Below are positions 6,008 to 6,077 of a stretch of DNA of 6,077 nucleotides, piece after piece. This DNA is from Candidatus Atribacteria bacterium. Lineage in GTDB: Bacteria; Atribacterota; Phoenicimicrobiia; Phoenicimicrobiales; Stramentimicrobiaceae. The DNA lies in NCBI GenBank assembly GCA_016934875.1, contig JAFGSC010000090.1, positions 1 through 6,077 on the forward strand, given 5' to 3'. A model generated the notes under the pieces. That model did not search any database. It was not told the origin of the DNA and saw only the letters and a program-made list of their open reading frames with translations. The translations under genes and the position numbers were made by a program. The number at the start of each line of letters is the position of its first letter. Within the stretch, counting starts at the first letter, position 1.

Positions 6008-6027
6008 ATTCCCGCTTTCGCGGGAAT
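6008..6027. repeat. ATTCCC-N8-GGGAAT hairpin repeat (dRS3-like)
   Basis: ATTCCCGC (6008-6015), loop TTTC, and exact reverse complement GCGGGAAT (6020-6027). It matches the pattern ATTCCC-N8-GGGAAT described as dRS3 in Neisseria, and similar palindromes are dispersed in many other bacteria. A partial further copy, GCGGGATT, follows at 6041-6048. No T-run follows, so it is a dispersed repeat rather than a clear terminator. Confidence 0.6.
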
Positions 6028-6077
6028 GACATAAAAGGGAGCGGGATTACAAAAGAAGAATGTCCCCAAAGTTTACA

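Larger units (their letters stand above)
5798..6068. mobile_element. Putative small non-autonomous element with TGGGGAC inverted ends
   Basis: TGGGGAC (5798-5804) and GTCCCCA (6062-6068) are exact inverted copies. The similarity continues inward as TTCTTT (5808-5813) against AAAGAA (6052-6057) with a one-base offset. The enclosed 271 bp hold no open reading frame I would accept, but do hold two heptamer-repeat blocks and a GC-rich hairpin. Ends of this kind recall repeats mobilised by REP-associated (IS200-like) transposases, from general knowledge, not from a match. I see no target-site duplication. It fills the gene-free right end of the window. Confidence 0.4.

Overview
This 6.1-kb window comes from a bacterial chromosome or contig with low to moderate GC. 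All six genes I can support lie on the minus strand, so transcription runs from high to low coordinates. The contents look like part of a defence or genomic island: a modification (HsdM) operon headed by radC, and an AbiE-type toxin-antitoxin pair. Upstream of them are a ComEA-like helix-hairpin-helix protein and a repeat-rich intergenic stretch. No rRNA, tRNA or species-specific marker is present. Dispersed GC-rich palindromes, heptamer repeats and TGGGGAC-type ends in an AT-rich background would suit an uncultured Gram-negative-like environmental lineage, but I cannot name a phylum from this.

Right end (about 5795-6077): no gene seen. This stretch has TGGGGAC/GTCCCCA inverted ends enclosing two blocks of 7-bp tandem repeats and an ATTCCC-N8-GGGAAT hairpin. 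It looks like a small non-autonomous mobile or repeat element that stops 3 bp before the start codon of the ComEA-like gene. That gene (5396-5794) encodes a membrane-anchored protein of 132 residues. It has lost the glycines of its HhH hairpins and appears to carry a GC-rich palindromic repeat inside its coding sequence.

Middle (about 3700-5395): a 132-bp spacer carries a perfect 15-bp-arm palindrome plus an extra half-site over a plausible promoter. It is followed by abiEi-like (antitoxin/repressor) and abiEii-like (nucleotidyltransferase toxin) genes that overlap by ATGA. This is the layout of an autoregulated type IV toxin-antitoxin and abortive-infection module. It is visibly more AT-rich than the operon downstream.

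Left (1-3700): a second promoter candidate (TTGCCA-N17-TCTAAT) with a 10-bp direct repeat drives radC, then hsdM (497 aa), then a second, divergent hsdM (436 aa). All three genes are chained by 4-bp ATGA overlaps, so they should be translated in step. A strong Shine-Dalgarno sequence at the left edge predicts another gene of the same operon just outside the window, most likely hsdS, but this cannot be seen. The most unusual feature is the tandem of two full HsdM-type methylases behind a JAMM-domain RadC. The second methylase lacks the C-terminal region that the first retains and has an altered FYTPR motif. This suggests a hetero-oligomeric modification enzyme rather than the usual HsdM homodimer.
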